A stretch of 64,000 nt of DNA from Aerococcus loyolae (GCF_002871915.2 NZ_CP126958.1:124001-188000), one strand, 5' to 3'; positions 48,981 through 58,167 are shown, numbered from the stretch's first letter. The notes: a model not told the origin generated them from the letters alone. Numbers and translations are program-made.

Positions 48981-49000
48981 ACTTACTAGCCGAAAATCAA

Positions 49001-49045
49001 AAAAGAAGCACAGTTCCTTGATTAAAGGAGAGCTGTGCTTCTTTT
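49001..49045 (+). terminator. Bidirectional terminator
   Basis: AAAAGAAGCACAG / CTGTGCTTCTTTT hairpin with a short inner extension, between the converging hydrolase and RHH genes. Confidence 0.88.
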
Positions 49046-49049
49046 ACTT

Positions 49050-49244
49050 TTATTCAATATCCAAATCGATGCGGTCGTTCATGGTTTCGCTAACATATTT
49101 GCCGTCTTTCTTACGCTGCTTGACACATTCGGTAAGCAGGTATTCGATTTGCCCGTTAAGGGAGCGGAAGTCATCCTCGGCCCAGGCAGCTAATTGCTCA
49201 TAGAGCTTTTGCGAGATGCGGAGCGGGACTTGTTTCTTAGCCAT
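49050..49244 (-). CDS. Arc-like ribbon-helix-helix protein
   Basis: 64 residues with an Arc/MetJ-type pattern: KQVPLRISQKLYEQLAAWAE (beta strand then helix) and DDFRSLNGQIEYLLTECVKQ (second helix, with the Arc-like S-x-N-x-x-I-E). Its ATG overlaps the SPFH stop codon (TAATG), so the two are translationally coupled. Arc-like partners are commonly found behind this type of SPFH gene; a DNA-binding or adaptor role is likely but not shown. Confidence 0.75.
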   Translation of the reverse strand: MAKKQVPLRISQKLYEQLAAWAEDDFRSLNGQIEYLLTECVKQRKKDGKYVSETMNDRIDLDIE

Positions 49245-50275
49245 TAGTAAAGACTTCCCGAGTTCACGATGGGGGAGACTTCGCTATTGCCACAGAGCAC
49301 GACTAAGAGGTTGGAAACCATGGCTGCCTTGCGTTCCTCATCTAAGTCGACGACTTGCTTGTCTTCAAGCTTGTCCAGAGCCATCTCTACCATGCCAACC
49401 GCGCCATCAACGATCATAGCCCGGGCGTCAATGAGGGCAGAAGCTTGTTGGCGTTGTAGCATGGCTGCGGCGATTTCAGGCGCATAGGAGAGATGGGTGA
49501 TGCGGGCTTCGACAATTTCCAACCCGGCAAAGTCCACCCGATTTTGGATTTCTTCCTTAATTCTAAGGGCAACAATTTCACTCGACCCACGCAGGGACCC
49601 GTCATCGGGTTCACCATCTCCGGTGGTATCAATTTCGAATTGCGGATTCACATCATATGGATATTGGCGAATAATGTTACGGAGGGCAGAATCGGTTTGT
49701 AAGGACAGGTATTCTTTATAATTGTCAACATTGAAAACGGCCTTTGCGGTGTCGCTTACCCGCCAAATGACTGCAATGCCAATTTCAACCGGGTTCCCCA
49801 AGTAGTCATTGATTTTTTGCTTACTGTTGTTTAAGGTCATGGCCTTGAGCGAGATTTTCTTGCTAGGGCCAAGCGAAATTTCCATTCCATTTTGATCTTT
49901 GGTTGACTTCTTTTCGGCTTTTCGGACGTCTCCACTTTGACCGAGATAGGTGCCGGCCGCGGGATTGATGGCTTGGCAGAAGGGGTTAACAAAGTAAAAA
50001 CCTTCGCCCTTAAGGGTACCGATATATCTACCAAAAAGGGTCAAAACTAATGATTCTTGTGGGCTTAACACTTTAAGTCCAAAGAGAATTAACCAGGCTA
50101 AGGCCAGGTAGGCGATCGCTAGTAGGTTAACTAGGGGGTGTACTTGGAGGATCAGGAGGATGGCAGCGAGGACAAGACCGATAATATAAGTGATCAGTAC
50201 GGTCATCCCGTTTTTCTTACCTGTTAAAACAATTTCCGTAATTCCAGTGTCTAGTTTCTTATCTGTATTAGCCAT
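49244..50275 (-). CDS. SPFH/Band 7 (stomatin-like) membrane protein
   Basis: 343 residues. Two N-terminal helices (about 25-45 and 48-68) anchor it, followed by the SPFH domain from [20 protein letters not shown] through [20 protein letters not shown] and [20 protein letters not shown], ending in a helical oligomerisation region ([19 protein letters not shown]). SPFH proteins build large rings that organise membrane microdomains or shield partners. It is the first gene of a two-gene operon with an Arc-like protein. Confidence 0.9.
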   Translation of the reverse strand: MANTDKKLDTGITEIVLTGKKNGMTVLITYIIGLVLAAILLILQVHPLVNLLAIAYLALAWLILFGLKVLSPQESLVLTLFGRYIGTLKGEGFYFVNPFCQAINPAAGTYLGQSGDVRKAEKKSTKDQNGMEISLGPSKKISLKAMTLNNSKQKINDYLGNPVEIGIAVIWRVSDTAKAVFNVDNYKEYLSLQTDSALRNIIRQYPYDVNPQFEIDTTGDGEPDDGSLRGSSEIVALRIKEEIQNRVDFAGLEIVEARITHLSYAPEIAAAMLQRQQASALIDARAMIVDGAVGMVEMALDKLEDKQVVDLDEERKAAMVSNLLVVLCGNSEVSPIVNSGSLY

Positions 50276-50652
50276 GGGAGTCTTCCTTTCTAATAAGACC
50301 AGTGACGATTAGCCCCTGATAGGTAAATGACCAGGTTGACCGGCTGAGAATGAATGGCCATTGCTATCCTAGGGCTAAAAAGAACTTTTACCTTTGAACT
50401 CAGCTTTTAAGTGTCTATCTATTTGATATCTTTATGATATCACTTTGAAATGGAACAAGCAAGAAAAGAGCGATTAAATCCAAAAAATACCGTCAAAGAG
50501 CCTTTAAATTAATTTAAAAATTAATTTTGGGCTAGTTTTTGGAGATAAATTAGTATATGCGTATACAAATTTAGTTTTGTATAGAATTAAACATGAGCGT
50601 TATTTGAGCAAGGGCTAAGTAGTCGAGCGAGTGAATAGAGGAGGAAGAAGGC
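50276..50652 (+). other. Divergent intergenic region with dyads
   Basis: No gene is supported. It must hold the promoters of the SPFH operon (minus) and the small membrane gene (plus). Symmetrical sites seen are GATATC-TTTAT-GATATC at about 50426-50442, GTATA-TGCG-TATAC (50553-50566) and TATACAAA (50562-50569) with TTTGTATA (50576-50583). The last two overlap and look like operator sequence for a dimeric regulator. Confidence 0.5.
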
Positions 50653-50883
50653 ATGTTGGAACTGATCGGCGTAGGAATAGTGGTTTATTATCTGGTGGGC
50701 TGGAGAAATCAGAGAAGTCAAAGCGCTACTGATTCCAAGGATGACACCAAGCAGCCTTTTTTGAGTTCGCTTAGCTGGTCGCTCTGTTTACTGGCCTGCA
50801 TGGGGATTATTTTCCATAAGTTGCCTCTCTACTTAGGTCTGGGTTTGCTTCTCCTAGTCATTGATTATTTTGATAGGGCTTAG
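50653..50883 (+). CDS. Small membrane protein
   Basis: 76 residues: N-terminal helix (LELIGVGIVVYYLVGW), polar linker with Asp, Lys and Ser, then a hydrophobic hairpin (WSLCLLACMGIIFHKLPLYLG). The plan matches the proteins at 33091 and 46166, although it has fewer glycines. AGAGGAGGAAG precedes the ATG. Function unknown. Confidence 0.55.
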   Translation: MLELIGVGIVVYYLVGWRNQRSQSATDSKDDTKQPFLSSLSWSLCLLACMGIIFHKLPLYLGLGLLLLVIDYFDRA

Positions 50884-50916
50884 ACAGTGGGTTAAAGCAC
50901 AAAGAGTAATAATAAG

Positions 50917-50963
50917 AAAACGGTATAGCTGGCTTTGATAGCTAGCTATACCGTTATTTTTAT
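50917..50963 (-). terminator. Bidirectional terminator at the end of the trp operon
   Basis: AACGGTATAGCTGGCT / AGCTAGCTATACCGTT is a long near-perfect stem with A4 before it and T-rich sequence after, between the small membrane gene and trpA. Confidence 0.9.
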
Positions 50964-51733
50964 TTTATGGCTTGGACAATGGATCGAGTAAAGTCACGGA
51001 TTGGTTGTTCGGCTTGGTCCTGGTGTTGGTCGATTAGTTTAATGATAGCAGACCCGATAATTACCCCATCAGAGAGGTCAGCCATTTTTTTAGCCTGGCT
51101 CGGATTTGACACCCCAAAACCGATGGCGGATGGAATATCAGGGTTGGCTTGGCGAATGGCTTGGACCATGGCGTCGAGGTCCGTTTGAATGTTTTGTCTA
51201 GTTCCGGTCACTCCCAGTGAAGATACCATATAAAGAAAGCCTTCTGCTTCTTTGGCAATTTTATGGATGCGGTCATGGGAGGTGGGGGCAACCAGAGAAA
51301 TCAAGGCGACATCATATTTTTGACTGTAAGGGAGGAGTTCGCCTTTTTCTTCGTAAGGTACATCAGGCAGGATTAAGCCTTGGATGCCCACCTCTTGGCA
51401 GCGGCGCATAAATTTATCAGGGCCGTAACCAAAGACGATATTGGCGTAGGTCATAAAGACTAGGGGAATGTCGATTTTCTTTTGGAGGCGTTCAACCATA
51501 GCGAAGACGTCATCGGTACGCAGGCCAGCCTTTAAGGCGGTTTCGATAGCATGTTGGATGACTGGACCTTCCGCGGTAGGATCGGAGAAGGGAATGCCGA
51601 TCTCAATTAAACTGGCACCTTCTTCAGCCATGGCTTGGATATACTTTTCCGTGCTAGCTAGGTCAGGGTAGCCGGCGGTAATGTAAGGGATAAAGGCTTT
51701 TTTATTTTGGAAAACGGATTGAATACTAGTCAT
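50960..51733 (-). CDS. trpA: Tryptophan synthase alpha subunit
   Basis: 257 residues. The alpha subunit cleaves indole-3-glycerol phosphate to indole, which is channelled to TrpB. The catalytic Glu is in [20 protein letters not shown] and the catalytic Asp in the same block; phosphate-binding sequences include [10 protein letters not shown] and [16 protein letters not shown] at 51733 ([11 protein letters not shown]) is used because it gives an 8-bp overlap with the trpB end and family-typical length; a longer frame to 51784 overlaps trpB coding sequence. Last gene of the operon. Confidence 0.96.
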   Translation of the reverse strand: MTSIQSVFQNKKAFIPYITAGYPDLASTEKYIQAMAEEGASLIEIGIPFSDPTAEGPVIQHAIETALKAGLRTDDVFAMVERLQKKIDIPLVFMTYANIVFGYGPDKFMRRCQEVGIQGLILPDVPYEEKGELLPYSQKYDVALISLVAPTSHDRIHKIAKEAEGFLYMVSSLGVTGTRQNIQTDLDAMVQAIRQANPDIPSAIGFGVSNPSQAKKMADLSDGVIIGSAIIKLIDQHQDQAEQPIRDFTRSIVQAIK

Positions 51734-52910
51734 AAATTTCTTCCCCCCGGTAACGTGCAATGGCGGCACAATCCTTATCACCACGACCAGACAAGGTAAT
51801 ACAGATAATCTGGTCGGGGCGCATGGTTTTAGCTAATTTGATGGCATAGGCAACGGCGTGAGCGGATTCGATGGCGGGAATAATCCCTTCTACCCGGCTA
51901 AGGTATTCAAAAGCTTGGACCGCTTCCTCATCCGTGATGGGCACGTATTGGGCCCGTTTTCTGGCAGCCAAATTGGCGTGTTCAGGGCCAATCCCTGGGT
52001 AGTCGAGACCCGCAGAGATGGAATAGACGGGATTGACCTGGCCATCCGCGTCTTGGGCGATAATGGTCTTCATGCCGTGGTAGACTCCTGGACGTCCTAC
52101 TTGCATGGTGGCAGCGGTATCTGGACTATCGACCCCATGACCCGCGCCCTCGCAACCGAATAATTGTACTTCAGGGTCATCGATAAAGGCGGCAAAAGAC
52201 CCAATCGCGTTGGACCCGCCTCCCACACAGGCTAGTACTGCATCCGGCAAGCGGCCTTCGCGTTGGAGAATTTCTTGACGCATTTCTCTTGAAATCACAC
52301 TTTGGAAGTCACGTACCATGGTTGGAAAGGGGTGGGGGCCCATGGCCGAGCCGATGCAATAGTGGGTGTCTTCCATCCGTCGGCTCCACTCTTTCATGGT
52401 TTCATTGACGGCATCCTTTAAGGTCCCAGTCCCTGAATCAACGGCTACCACTTGGGCGCCGAGTAACTTCATTCGGTAAACATTTAAGGCCTGGCGTTCA
52501 GTATCGTGCTTACCCATGTAAACCACACAGTCGAGGTTTAACAAAGCACAGGCTGTAGCGGTAGCAACACCGTGTTGGCCAGCTCCGGTTTCAGCAATGA
52601 TCCGGGTTTTACCCATTTTTTTAGCCAGGAGGACTTGGCCGAGGACGTTGTTTATCTTATGGGCCCCAGTATGGTTGAGATCTTCACGTTTGAGATAGAT
52701 CTTTGGTCCCCCTAAGTCTTCCGTCATATTCTTGGCGTAATAGAGTAGGCTGGGGCGGCCAGCGTAATTGTTTAATAAATCGGTCAATTCGCTTTGAAAT
52801 TCAGGATCATTCTTATATTTATTATAAGCAGCTTCTAATTCGATGACAGAAGGCATCAGCGTTTCTGCTACGAATTGTCCACCGTATTCTCCAAATCTTC
52901 CTTTAGACAT
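51726..52910 (-). CDS. trpB: Tryptophan synthase beta subunit
   Basis: 394 residues. It joins indole and serine using PLP; Lys85 in [18 protein letters not shown] forms the Schiff base. Further landmarks are [26 protein letters not shown] for phosphate binding, and the C-terminal [10 protein letters not shown]-terminal [17 protein letters not shown] is typical of TrpB1. It overlaps trpF and trpA by 8 bp each. Confidence 0.98.
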   Translation of the reverse strand: MSKGRFGEYGGQFVAETLMPSVIELEAAYNKYKNDPEFQSELTDLLNNYAGRPSLLYYAKNMTEDLGGPKIYLKREDLNHTGAHKINNVLGQVLLAKKMGKTRIIAETGAGQHGVATATACALLNLDCVVYMGKHDTERQALNVYRMKLLGAQVVAVDSGTGTLKDAVNETMKEWSRRMEDTHYCIGSAMGPHPFPTMVRDFQSVISREMRQEILQREGRLPDAVLACVGGGSNAIGSFAAFIDDPEVQLFGCEGAGHGVDSPDTAATMQVGRPGVYHGMKTIIAQDADGQVNPVYSISAGLDYPGIGPEHANLAARKRAQYVPITDEEAVQAFEYLSRVEGIIPAIESAHAVAYAIKLAKTMRPDQIICITLSGRGDKDCAAIARYRGEEIYD

Positions 52911-53508
52911 TTTTTACCATCCTTACTATTTCTTTGATTTTATCTGGGTCTTTGTATCCTTGACTTTCTACCCCGGTCGAGAGGTCCAAGCCAGCGGGGT
53001 GGACTTGGTTCATAGCGGCTTGTATATTGGTGGCATTGAGGCCTCCGGCGAGGATAAAGGGGCGGTTGAAATCCTCTAAGAGCTTCCAGTTAAAGGACTT
53101 GCCGCTGCCGGCCTCCTTATAGTCGAGGAGAATCTGGTCAGCGGGACTGGCTTGAGCCCTTGCTAAGTCGCTAGCCTCACTAATAGCAAAGGCCTTCCAG
53201 ATGGGTTTGTTAGTGAGATTTTGTAAATAGATAATGTCAGCTGGGCTTTCTTGGCCGTGCAGTTGGGCAATGTCGATAACGCCTTCATTTAATAAGTCAG
53301 CAATAACTTCTAATGGGTAGTTGACGAAGACGCCCACTTTTTGAATCTTGGGGTCGACGGATTGACTCAAGTCTTTGAGGGTGGAGAGGCTAAGAGAGCG
53401 CTGACTTTTGGGATAGTCGACAATGAAACCGACATAGTCAATGGGTAGGGGGTTACAGTAGCTGATATCGACTAGCCGCTTGAGGCCGCATATTTTAAGC
53501 TTGGGCAT
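52903..53508 (-). CDS. trpF: Phosphoribosylanthranilate isomerase
   Basis: 201 residues. It performs the Amadori rearrangement of phosphoribosylanthranilate. The catalytic Cys is in KICGLKR and the catalytic Asp in [16 protein letters not shown]-terminal [15 protein letters not shown] and [15 protein letters not shown] bind phosphate. It overlaps trpC by 14 bp and trpB by 8 bp. Confidence 0.95.
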   Translation of the reverse strand: MPKLKICGLKRLVDISYCNPLPIDYVGFIVDYPKSQRSLSLSTLKDLSQSVDPKIQKVGVFVNYPLEVIADLLNEGVIDIAQLHGQESPADIIYLQNLTNKPIWKAFAISEASDLARAQASPADQILLDYKEAGSGKSFNWKLLEDFNRPFILAGGLNATNIQAAMNQVHPAGLDLSTGVESQGYKDPDKIKEIVRMVKNV

Positions 53509-54295
53509 GGTGGCTGACCTTTCGAAAGGCTTGGATAAGGGCGCTGGGGTCAGCTTGACGCATCAAGGCTTCGCCCACCAAGACGGCATCGGCACCAATT
53601 TCAGTCAGGGACTGAATATCTTCTGGACCTTGTACCCCGCTTTCTGCGACAAAGAGGACCGAATCTGGAATCCGACTCCTTAGCTCGGCCGCATGGTTGA
53701 AGTCGACAGAGAAGTCCTTCAAGTTGCGATTATTAACTCCGATAATCTTAGCGCCACAGGCTAGGGCTAGGTCGATTTCTTCCGTGTTATGGGTTTCTAC
53801 TAGGGCACTGAGGCCCAGGTCATGGCAGATGCTAAGATAGTTTGATAACTTCTTGGAGTCTTGGTCTAAAAGGGAGCAGATAATCAAGACCGCATTGGCG
53901 CCCATGATTTTAGCTTCATAGATCTGATAGGGGTCGACGGTAAAGTCTTTTCTAAGCATGGGCAGGTTAACGGATTGGCGAATTTCTTCAAAGATTTCCT
54001 TAGACCCCATAAACCATTTGGGTTCAGTCAATACCGAGATGGCATCCACCTGATTGTCTTGGTAGTGCTTGGCAATGTCTAAGTAGGGAAAGTCTGGAGA
54101 AATTACTCCTTTAGAGGGGGAAGCTTTCTTGATTTCAGCAATCAGGCTCAGTCCGTCCTTAGCCAAGGCCTGTTCAAAGATAGGCTCTCCCTTAGCTAGG
54201 CCGATAGCGCGTTCTTTAAGGGCTTCCAGGGGGAACTTGGACTGACTGGCTTGGACCCGTTCCTTACTATGTAAGGCTAACTGCTTCAAGATCAT
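53495..54295 (-). CDS. trpC: Indole-3-glycerol phosphate synthase
   Basis: 266 residues. Landmarks are SLIAEIKKASPSKGVI (substrate and catalytic lysines), VDAISVLTEPKWFMG, LPMLRKDFTVDPYQIYEA, IIGVNNRNLKDF and FVAESGVQGPEDI. ATG at 54295 is chosen because AAGGAG lies at the right distance and IGPS proteins begin here (ILKQLALHSKERV). It overlaps the end of trpD by 29 bp. Confidence 0.96.
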   Translation of the reverse strand: MILKQLALHSKERVQASQSKFPLEALKERAIGLAKGEPIFEQALAKDGLSLIAEIKKASPSKGVISPDFPYLDIAKHYQDNQVDAISVLTEPKWFMGSKEIFEEIRQSVNLPMLRKDFTVDPYQIYEAKIMGANAVLIICSLLDQDSKKLSNYLSICHDLGLSALVETHNTEEIDLALACGAKIIGVNNRNLKDFSVDFNHAAELRSRIPDSVLFVAESGVQGPEDIQSLTEIGADAVLVGEALMRQADPSALIQAFRKVSHHAQA

Positions 54296-55310
54296 GGGTG
54301 ACTCCTTCCTGACTAGCGGAAATATAGTCCTGTAAAAGTTGGTAGGCAGCGCCAGAATCAATGATTTGACGGGCCAGTTCAATTCCTGCGTCTAGGCTAT
54401 CGACTTTTCTAGCAGCGTAGAGACCAGCTGCGGCATTGAGGAGGGTGATGTCCCGTTTGGCGCCGTGTTCTTGGCCGGTTAGGATGTCGATAGTGATTTG
54501 GGCGTTGTCTGCTGGCGTTCCGCCGACAATGTCAGCTTTTTGGTAGTTAGGGAAACCGTAGTCTTCCGGTTTGATGGTGAAGCTTTCTTCATAGTCACAG
54601 TCGAAGAAGAGGGCGGAAGTCGGTGCGGAGATAGAGATTTCATCCATCCCGTCTTGGCCGTAAATTACTAGTCCGCGTTCAACCCCTAAGTTCTTAATGA
54701 CCTTGGCCATGGGGTGGATCAGGTCTTCTTGGTAGACCCCCAGTACTTGGTATTTGGGTTTGGCCGGATTAGTGATGGGACCTAGGATATTGAAAATCGT
54801 TTTAATCCCCAAGTCTTGCCGGACCCCGCTAACATTTTTCATAGAGAGGTGGTAGTTTTGGGCAAAGAGGAAGCAGATACCGACTTGGTCAAGTAATTGA
54901 TTGGCTAGGTCAGGATCCTGGTAGAGGTTGATGCCTAGCGCTTCAATACAGTCCGCCGCACCGGATTTAGAAGAGGCTGACCGGTTACCGTGTTTGGTAA
55001 CGGGGACGCCAGCTGCGGCAATAATTAGGGAAGCGGTCGTTGAAATATTGAAGGAATAGGATTGGTCGCCACCGGTTCCGACAATTTCTAAGGTATCCCG
55101 TTGCGTATCGATACTTTTGGCTTGGTCACGCATGGCCGCTGCAGATCCTGCGATTTCTTGGTCACTGGCGCCTTTGATGGCTAGGGCGGTCAGGTAGGCA
55201 GCCATTTGCGCTTGGCTGACTTGGCCAGACATCATGGCCTTAACCGCTTGGTAGGATTCTTGGTAAGATAAGTCTTGATGATTAATTAATTGTTCGATTG
55301 CTGCTTTCAT
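54267..55310 (-). CDS. trpD: Anthranilate phosphoribosyltransferase
   Basis: 347 residues. PRPP-binding landmarks are EIVGTGGDQSYSFNIST and KHGNRSASSKSGAADCIEALG, followed by FNILGPITNPAKP and VYGQDGMDEIS. It is the first gene of the operon; AAGGAGAGAAC precedes its ATG and two T-box leaders lie upstream. Anthranilate synthase genes (trpE, trpG) are not here, so anthranilate must come from elsewhere in the genome or from outside. Confidence 0.96.
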   Translation of the reverse strand: MKAAIEQLINHQDLSYQESYQAVKAMMSGQVSQAQMAAYLTALAIKGASDQEIAGSAAAMRDQAKSIDTQRDTLEIVGTGGDQSYSFNISTTASLIIAAAGVPVTKHGNRSASSKSGAADCIEALGINLYQDPDLANQLLDQVGICFLFAQNYHLSMKNVSGVRQDLGIKTIFNILGPITNPAKPKYQVLGVYQEDLIHPMAKVIKNLGVERGLVIYGQDGMDEISISAPTSALFFDCDYEESFTIKPEDYGFPNYQKADIVGGTPADNAQITIDILTGQEHGAKRDITLLNAAAGLYAARKVDSLDAGIELARQIIDSGAAYQLLQDYISASQEGVTHDLEAVSLT

Positions 55311-55341
55311 AATGTTCTCTCCTTTTTAGCTCTTGATAGAC

Positions 55342-55630
55342 AAAAAACTTGCCCTTATAACTAACTTCATTGCTGATTAGTTATAAGGACAAGTTGTTTA
55401 ACCTGCGGTACCACCTTGATTGGCATCCCTTGATGCCCACTTAGGAGCGGTCACTCTGATGACCACCCGGCTGCTGATAACGCCAGCCTTGCGTCTTGCT
55501 TCTCGCTTTAGTTAAAGCCCTTGACAAGCCTTCCAAAGGTCCATCGCTAAGGCCAACTAAACGTCTCCCATCAACACGTTCTTGCTTTAAGTTAGCTACT
55601 TAGCTATTCCTTCGTCATAAGTTTGATTTG
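55342..55630 (-). promoter_or_regulatory. T-box leader, proximal to trpD
   Basis: On the minus strand the T-box core AAGGTGGTACCGCAGG (55402-55417) is followed by a terminator: AACTTGTCCTTATAACTAA pairing with TTAGTTATAAGGGCAAGTT (55346-55395), then T6. Upstream is about 200 nt of structured leader including GACGAAGGAATAG and an AAGTAG element. T-boxes bind uncharged tRNA and then prevent termination. I could not place its specifier codon with confidence; tryptophan is expected from the gene context. Confidence 0.85.
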
Positions 55631-55635
55631 CAAAT

Positions 55636-55925
55636 AAAAAAGCGTTTATCCATAAAACATTAAAAAGTTAATGTTCTAAGGACAAGCGCTTTTCAACCTG
55701 CGGTGCCACCTTAATTGATCGCCTGGACGATCCTCTCGAGATAAGCCAAGCAGCTTATCCCTTAACCCAGCTAACGGGGGTCAATCCGTTATGGCTACTC
55801 TCCAGTTCACCATACCCTCCAAGGCCCATCCATTAAACTAATCAGACGCTCTCACCCTTCGTCCTCGCTAATGATTAGTGGATTAATGTTACTTCCTCTT
55901 TAACGGTTTCTCGATTTCATCCATC
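55636..55925 (-). promoter_or_regulatory. T-box leader, distal, with UGG specifier
   Basis: Core AAGGTGGCACCGCAGG (55697-55712) precedes a terminator with AACATTAA-AAAG-TTAATGTT at its tip and AAGCGCTTGTCC/GGATAAACGCTT arms, then T6 (55636-55692). Stem I is closed by CCGTTA / TAACGG, and its 3' side carries GTGAACTGGAGAGTAG, in which UGG is in the specifier position, matching tRNA-Trp. Together with the proximal T-box this is a tandem arrangement that tightens control of trpDCFBA. Confidence 0.85.
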
Positions 55926-56026
55926 ATAGCCAAGTCTATTGATAAAAGCAAGATAAATTTAATATTTGTGAATTTTGATTATGTGATCTAAATTGATCGA
56001 CTGGGCCGATTCGTGTTAATAATAGT

Positions 56027-56752
56027 TTACTGACAATAATAGCTAATGGCTTTTTGGACAAACTTGGCCGTGCCTTCGCCAGCAAAGTCATCGATGTTTT
56101 TGGTGAAATCTCCACCGCTAGCATACATTTTTCCTAGTTCCATTAAGATATCATTAGAGCAAGGATAAAAGTGGTCACTGATAAAATCTTGTAATTTTTT
56201 TACTAACTTTTGAGCATTTTGGGACTTATAATTTTGGCTTTTGATCTGGGAGAATTCGACAAATATCATCATTAACTGTTGATGGATCGTCTTTTTTTGA
56301 ATGTTAGATTGCTGGCTTTGCCTTTCTTGGTAGTGACGATATTCCTTGGTATCCCCCCAGTAATCCTTAGCTTGTTGCGTATAGTGATCGATGTTTCTTC
56401 TATCAAAGGCCTGAAAATTGACAGAGTCTACGCCCAACACCTTGATTCCCTTGGCAAAAAGAATGAGATTTTCTAAGTGTTCCTTTTTTAAGGTTAACAG
56501 CTGGATTTGCTGGTCTAAGGCCAAGTCTTTATCAAAGTTTTTACTATTGATGATCTCCTTAATCTCTTTTAAAGAGAATTCTAATTCCTTAAATAATAAA
56601 ATATATTGTAACTTTTTCAGGTCTTGATGACTGTATAGTCTATAGCCAGAAGCAGTACGTTTAGAAGGCTTTAGCAGGTTGATTTTGTCATAATAATGCA
56701 AGGTCCTGATACTTATGCCTGCCAATTCGCTAACTTCTTTAACTGTTTTCAT
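56027..56752 (-). CDS. MerR-family regulator with TipAS ligand-binding domain
   Basis: 241 residues. MerR HTH at 1-70 (VKEVSELAGISIRTLHYYDK, SGYRLYSHQDLKKLQYILLF), dimerisation helix to about 110, then a TipAS domain: YTQQAKDYWGDTKEYRHYQE (matching the WGNTxAY signature) and LGKMYASGGDFTKNIDDFAG near the C terminus. TipAS domains bind thiopeptides and other drugs, as in TipAL and Mta. Third gene in a minus-strand row behind an AAA ATPase and a stand-alone TipAS protein, so it probably regulates that row. Confidence 0.9.
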   Translation of the reverse strand: MKTVKEVSELAGISIRTLHYYDKINLLKPSKRTASGYRLYSHQDLKKLQYILLFKELEFSLKEIKEIINSKNFDKDLALDQQIQLLTLKKEHLENLILFAKGIKVLGVDSVNFQAFDRRNIDHYTQQAKDYWGDTKEYRHYQERQSQQSNIQKKTIHQQLMMIFVEFSQIKSQNYKSQNAQKLVKKLQDFISDHFYPCSNDILMELGKMYASGGDFTKNIDDFAGEGTAKFVQKAISYYCQ

Positions 56753-56813
56753 ATGATCACTTCCTAACTATCAATTAATTGTCTGGCTTTTTGACTAGAT
56801 AAAAGGCTATTTA

Positions 56814-57695
56814 TTAATTAGACCGACCAATATTTTCTTTGGCTTTTTTAATCAATTCAATGGCGTTGGAAAAATCATCATAAGTCACCATACAATCTTT
56901 TCCATCTCTAGCAACAGCTGTGGAAGAAGCTGATATAACGACATTAAGAAGATCGCCCCCAGAAAAGCCAGCTGTTTCTAAAATAATTTTATCGCTTTCC
57001 GCTTTATTAATACTTACTGGCAATTTGTCTGGTAAAAACTGTTTAAAAATAACAGCTCTAGCTTCTTTTTCGGGGAGGGAAAATTCAATATGGCCTAAAA
57101 TTCTTCTGATAAAGGCAGGGTCATAGTTCTCCCCAAAATTTGTTGTAAAGATGACAATTCCCGAAAAATTATCCAGCTCTAATAAAAGAACTGACTTTGT
57201 GACATTAACCGCTTGGTCTGTACTTTGATTGACCTGGGCTAATCGTTTACTTAAGAGGGAATCAGCTTCATCAAAAATAAGAACAGCATCTGTTTCAGTG
57301 GCCTTGGCAAAAATAGCTTTAATATTTTTAGGGGTTTCGCCGACAAATTTGGATTCAATTTCAGCATAATTTGCCCTTAATATATCTTTCCCTAGTTCAT
57401 GAGCTATGGCCTCTGCTGTAGCACTCTTGCCGGTACCTGGAGGGCCATAAAGGTTAATAGCTGTCCTTCCGCCACTAGGATCGATCTCTTTTAAGCCAAA
57501 GGTATTATATAATAGATCGTGATGTTTAATTTTAGCGAGTAAGCTATTGATTTGTTCTCGTGTTGACTTACTTAAAATGATATCATCTAAGCTTTTTTGA
57601 GGTTTTTCAATGGAAAATATGTCTGAATGACTTGGTTTATTATTCAGTTGGTCAGGAGAGACGTATCTCCCTTTATTCGATCTGGTCTTGCTCAT
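56814..57695 (-). CDS. AAA-family ATPase
   Basis: 293 residues with one AAA module: Walker A GPPGTGKSATAE (about residues 83-94), a pore-loop-like NYAEIESKFVGETPKNI, Walker B AVLIFDEADSLLSKR, sensor 1 TTNFGENYD, Arg fingers in AFIRRILGHIEFSLP, and a small helical lid with ETAGFSGGDLLNVV (sensor 2 region). The N-terminal 45 residues are basic and low in hydrophobics. It resembles the single-module CDC48/SpoVK-like remodelling ATPases. It starts 16 bp after the stand-alone TipAS gene and is followed by the TipAS-type MerR gene, so it may remodel or unfold a target in response to a TipAS ligand. That function is inference. Confidence 0.85.
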   Translation of the reverse strand: MSKTRSNKGRYVSPDQLNNKPSHSDIFSIEKPQKSLDDIILSKSTREQINSLLAKIKHHDLLYNTFGLKEIDPSGGRTAINLYGPPGTGKSATAEAIAHELGKDILRANYAEIESKFVGETPKNIKAIFAKATETDAVLIFDEADSLLSKRLAQVNQSTDQAVNVTKSVLLLELDNFSGIVIFTTNFGENYDPAFIRRILGHIEFSLPEKEARAVIFKQFLPDKLPVSINKAESDKIILETAGFSGGDLLNVVISASSTAVARDGKDCMVTYDDFSNAIELIKKAKENIGRSN

Positions 57696-57711
57696 TGGTC
57701 CATCTTACTTT

Positions 57712-58167
57712 CTAGTGTTTTTCTTCTAAGGTGTTTAATTGTTCTTGCAGCCAAATTTCTTCTAAGGAATCGACATAGTTATTAATTGCTCCAAACAGAA
57801 AATCAGGCAAATTGGGGTCGAATTGTGCTAAATTCTTCCTAAAACGCTCGTCGTCACGATATACATAACTTAAGCCTCTAAGAATTTCTAATGAGGGTTC
57901 ATAGGACATACCGATAAAGCGATGCCATCTCTGCATAGCTTTTTGCAGTTCTTGACTGTCAGCCTCCTCATTCTTTAATTGGGCCAGGGTTTCAAAGACT
58001 GCCTGGCTCTCCTTAATCATGTTTTCTGCTTCTGCTTGATCATAAGACTGCCAATTCATTTCTGCTTCATGTAATTTTTCTGATCCCCATTTATTCTTTA
58101 CTTCTTGTTTTCCCTTTTTTCTCTTGATGGCAAGAGCTTTTTTCTGTTTTTTATTCGCTTTTTTCAT
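57712..58167 (-). CDS. Stand-alone TipAS-like domain protein
   Basis: 151 residues. A Lys-rich start (KKANKKQKKALAIKRKKGK) is followed by a complete TipAS-like domain with no DNA-binding HTH: VKNKWGSEKLHEAE (WGNTxAY position), then MQRWHRFIGMSYEPSLEIL and VYRDDERFRKNLAQFDPNLP (matching MYVxDERFxxNID), ending LFGAINNYVDSLEE. ATG at 58167 has AGGAGGAGCTC just upstream; a longer frame to 58212 is unsupported. It is the first gene of the TipAS-AAA-MerR unit. It may sequester a drug or act as an adaptor for the ATPase. Confidence 0.72.
   Translation of the reverse strand: MKKANKKQKKALAIKRKKGKQEVKNKWGSEKLHEAEMNWQSYDQAEAENMIKESQAVFETLAQLKNEEADSQELQKAMQRWHRFIGMSYEPSLEILRGLSYVYRDDERFRKNLAQFDPNLPDFLFGAINNYVDSLEEIWLQEQLNTLEEKH

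Noticed and set aside
49216-49721. Plus-strand ORFs opposite the SPFH gene
   Set aside because: They are the antisense of a clearly coding gene and have no start signals or homology.
55342-55925. tRNA-like cloverleaf search in the long gap upstream of trpD
   Set aside because: The conserved elements are T-box cores and terminators; no CCA-ended acceptor stem is present.
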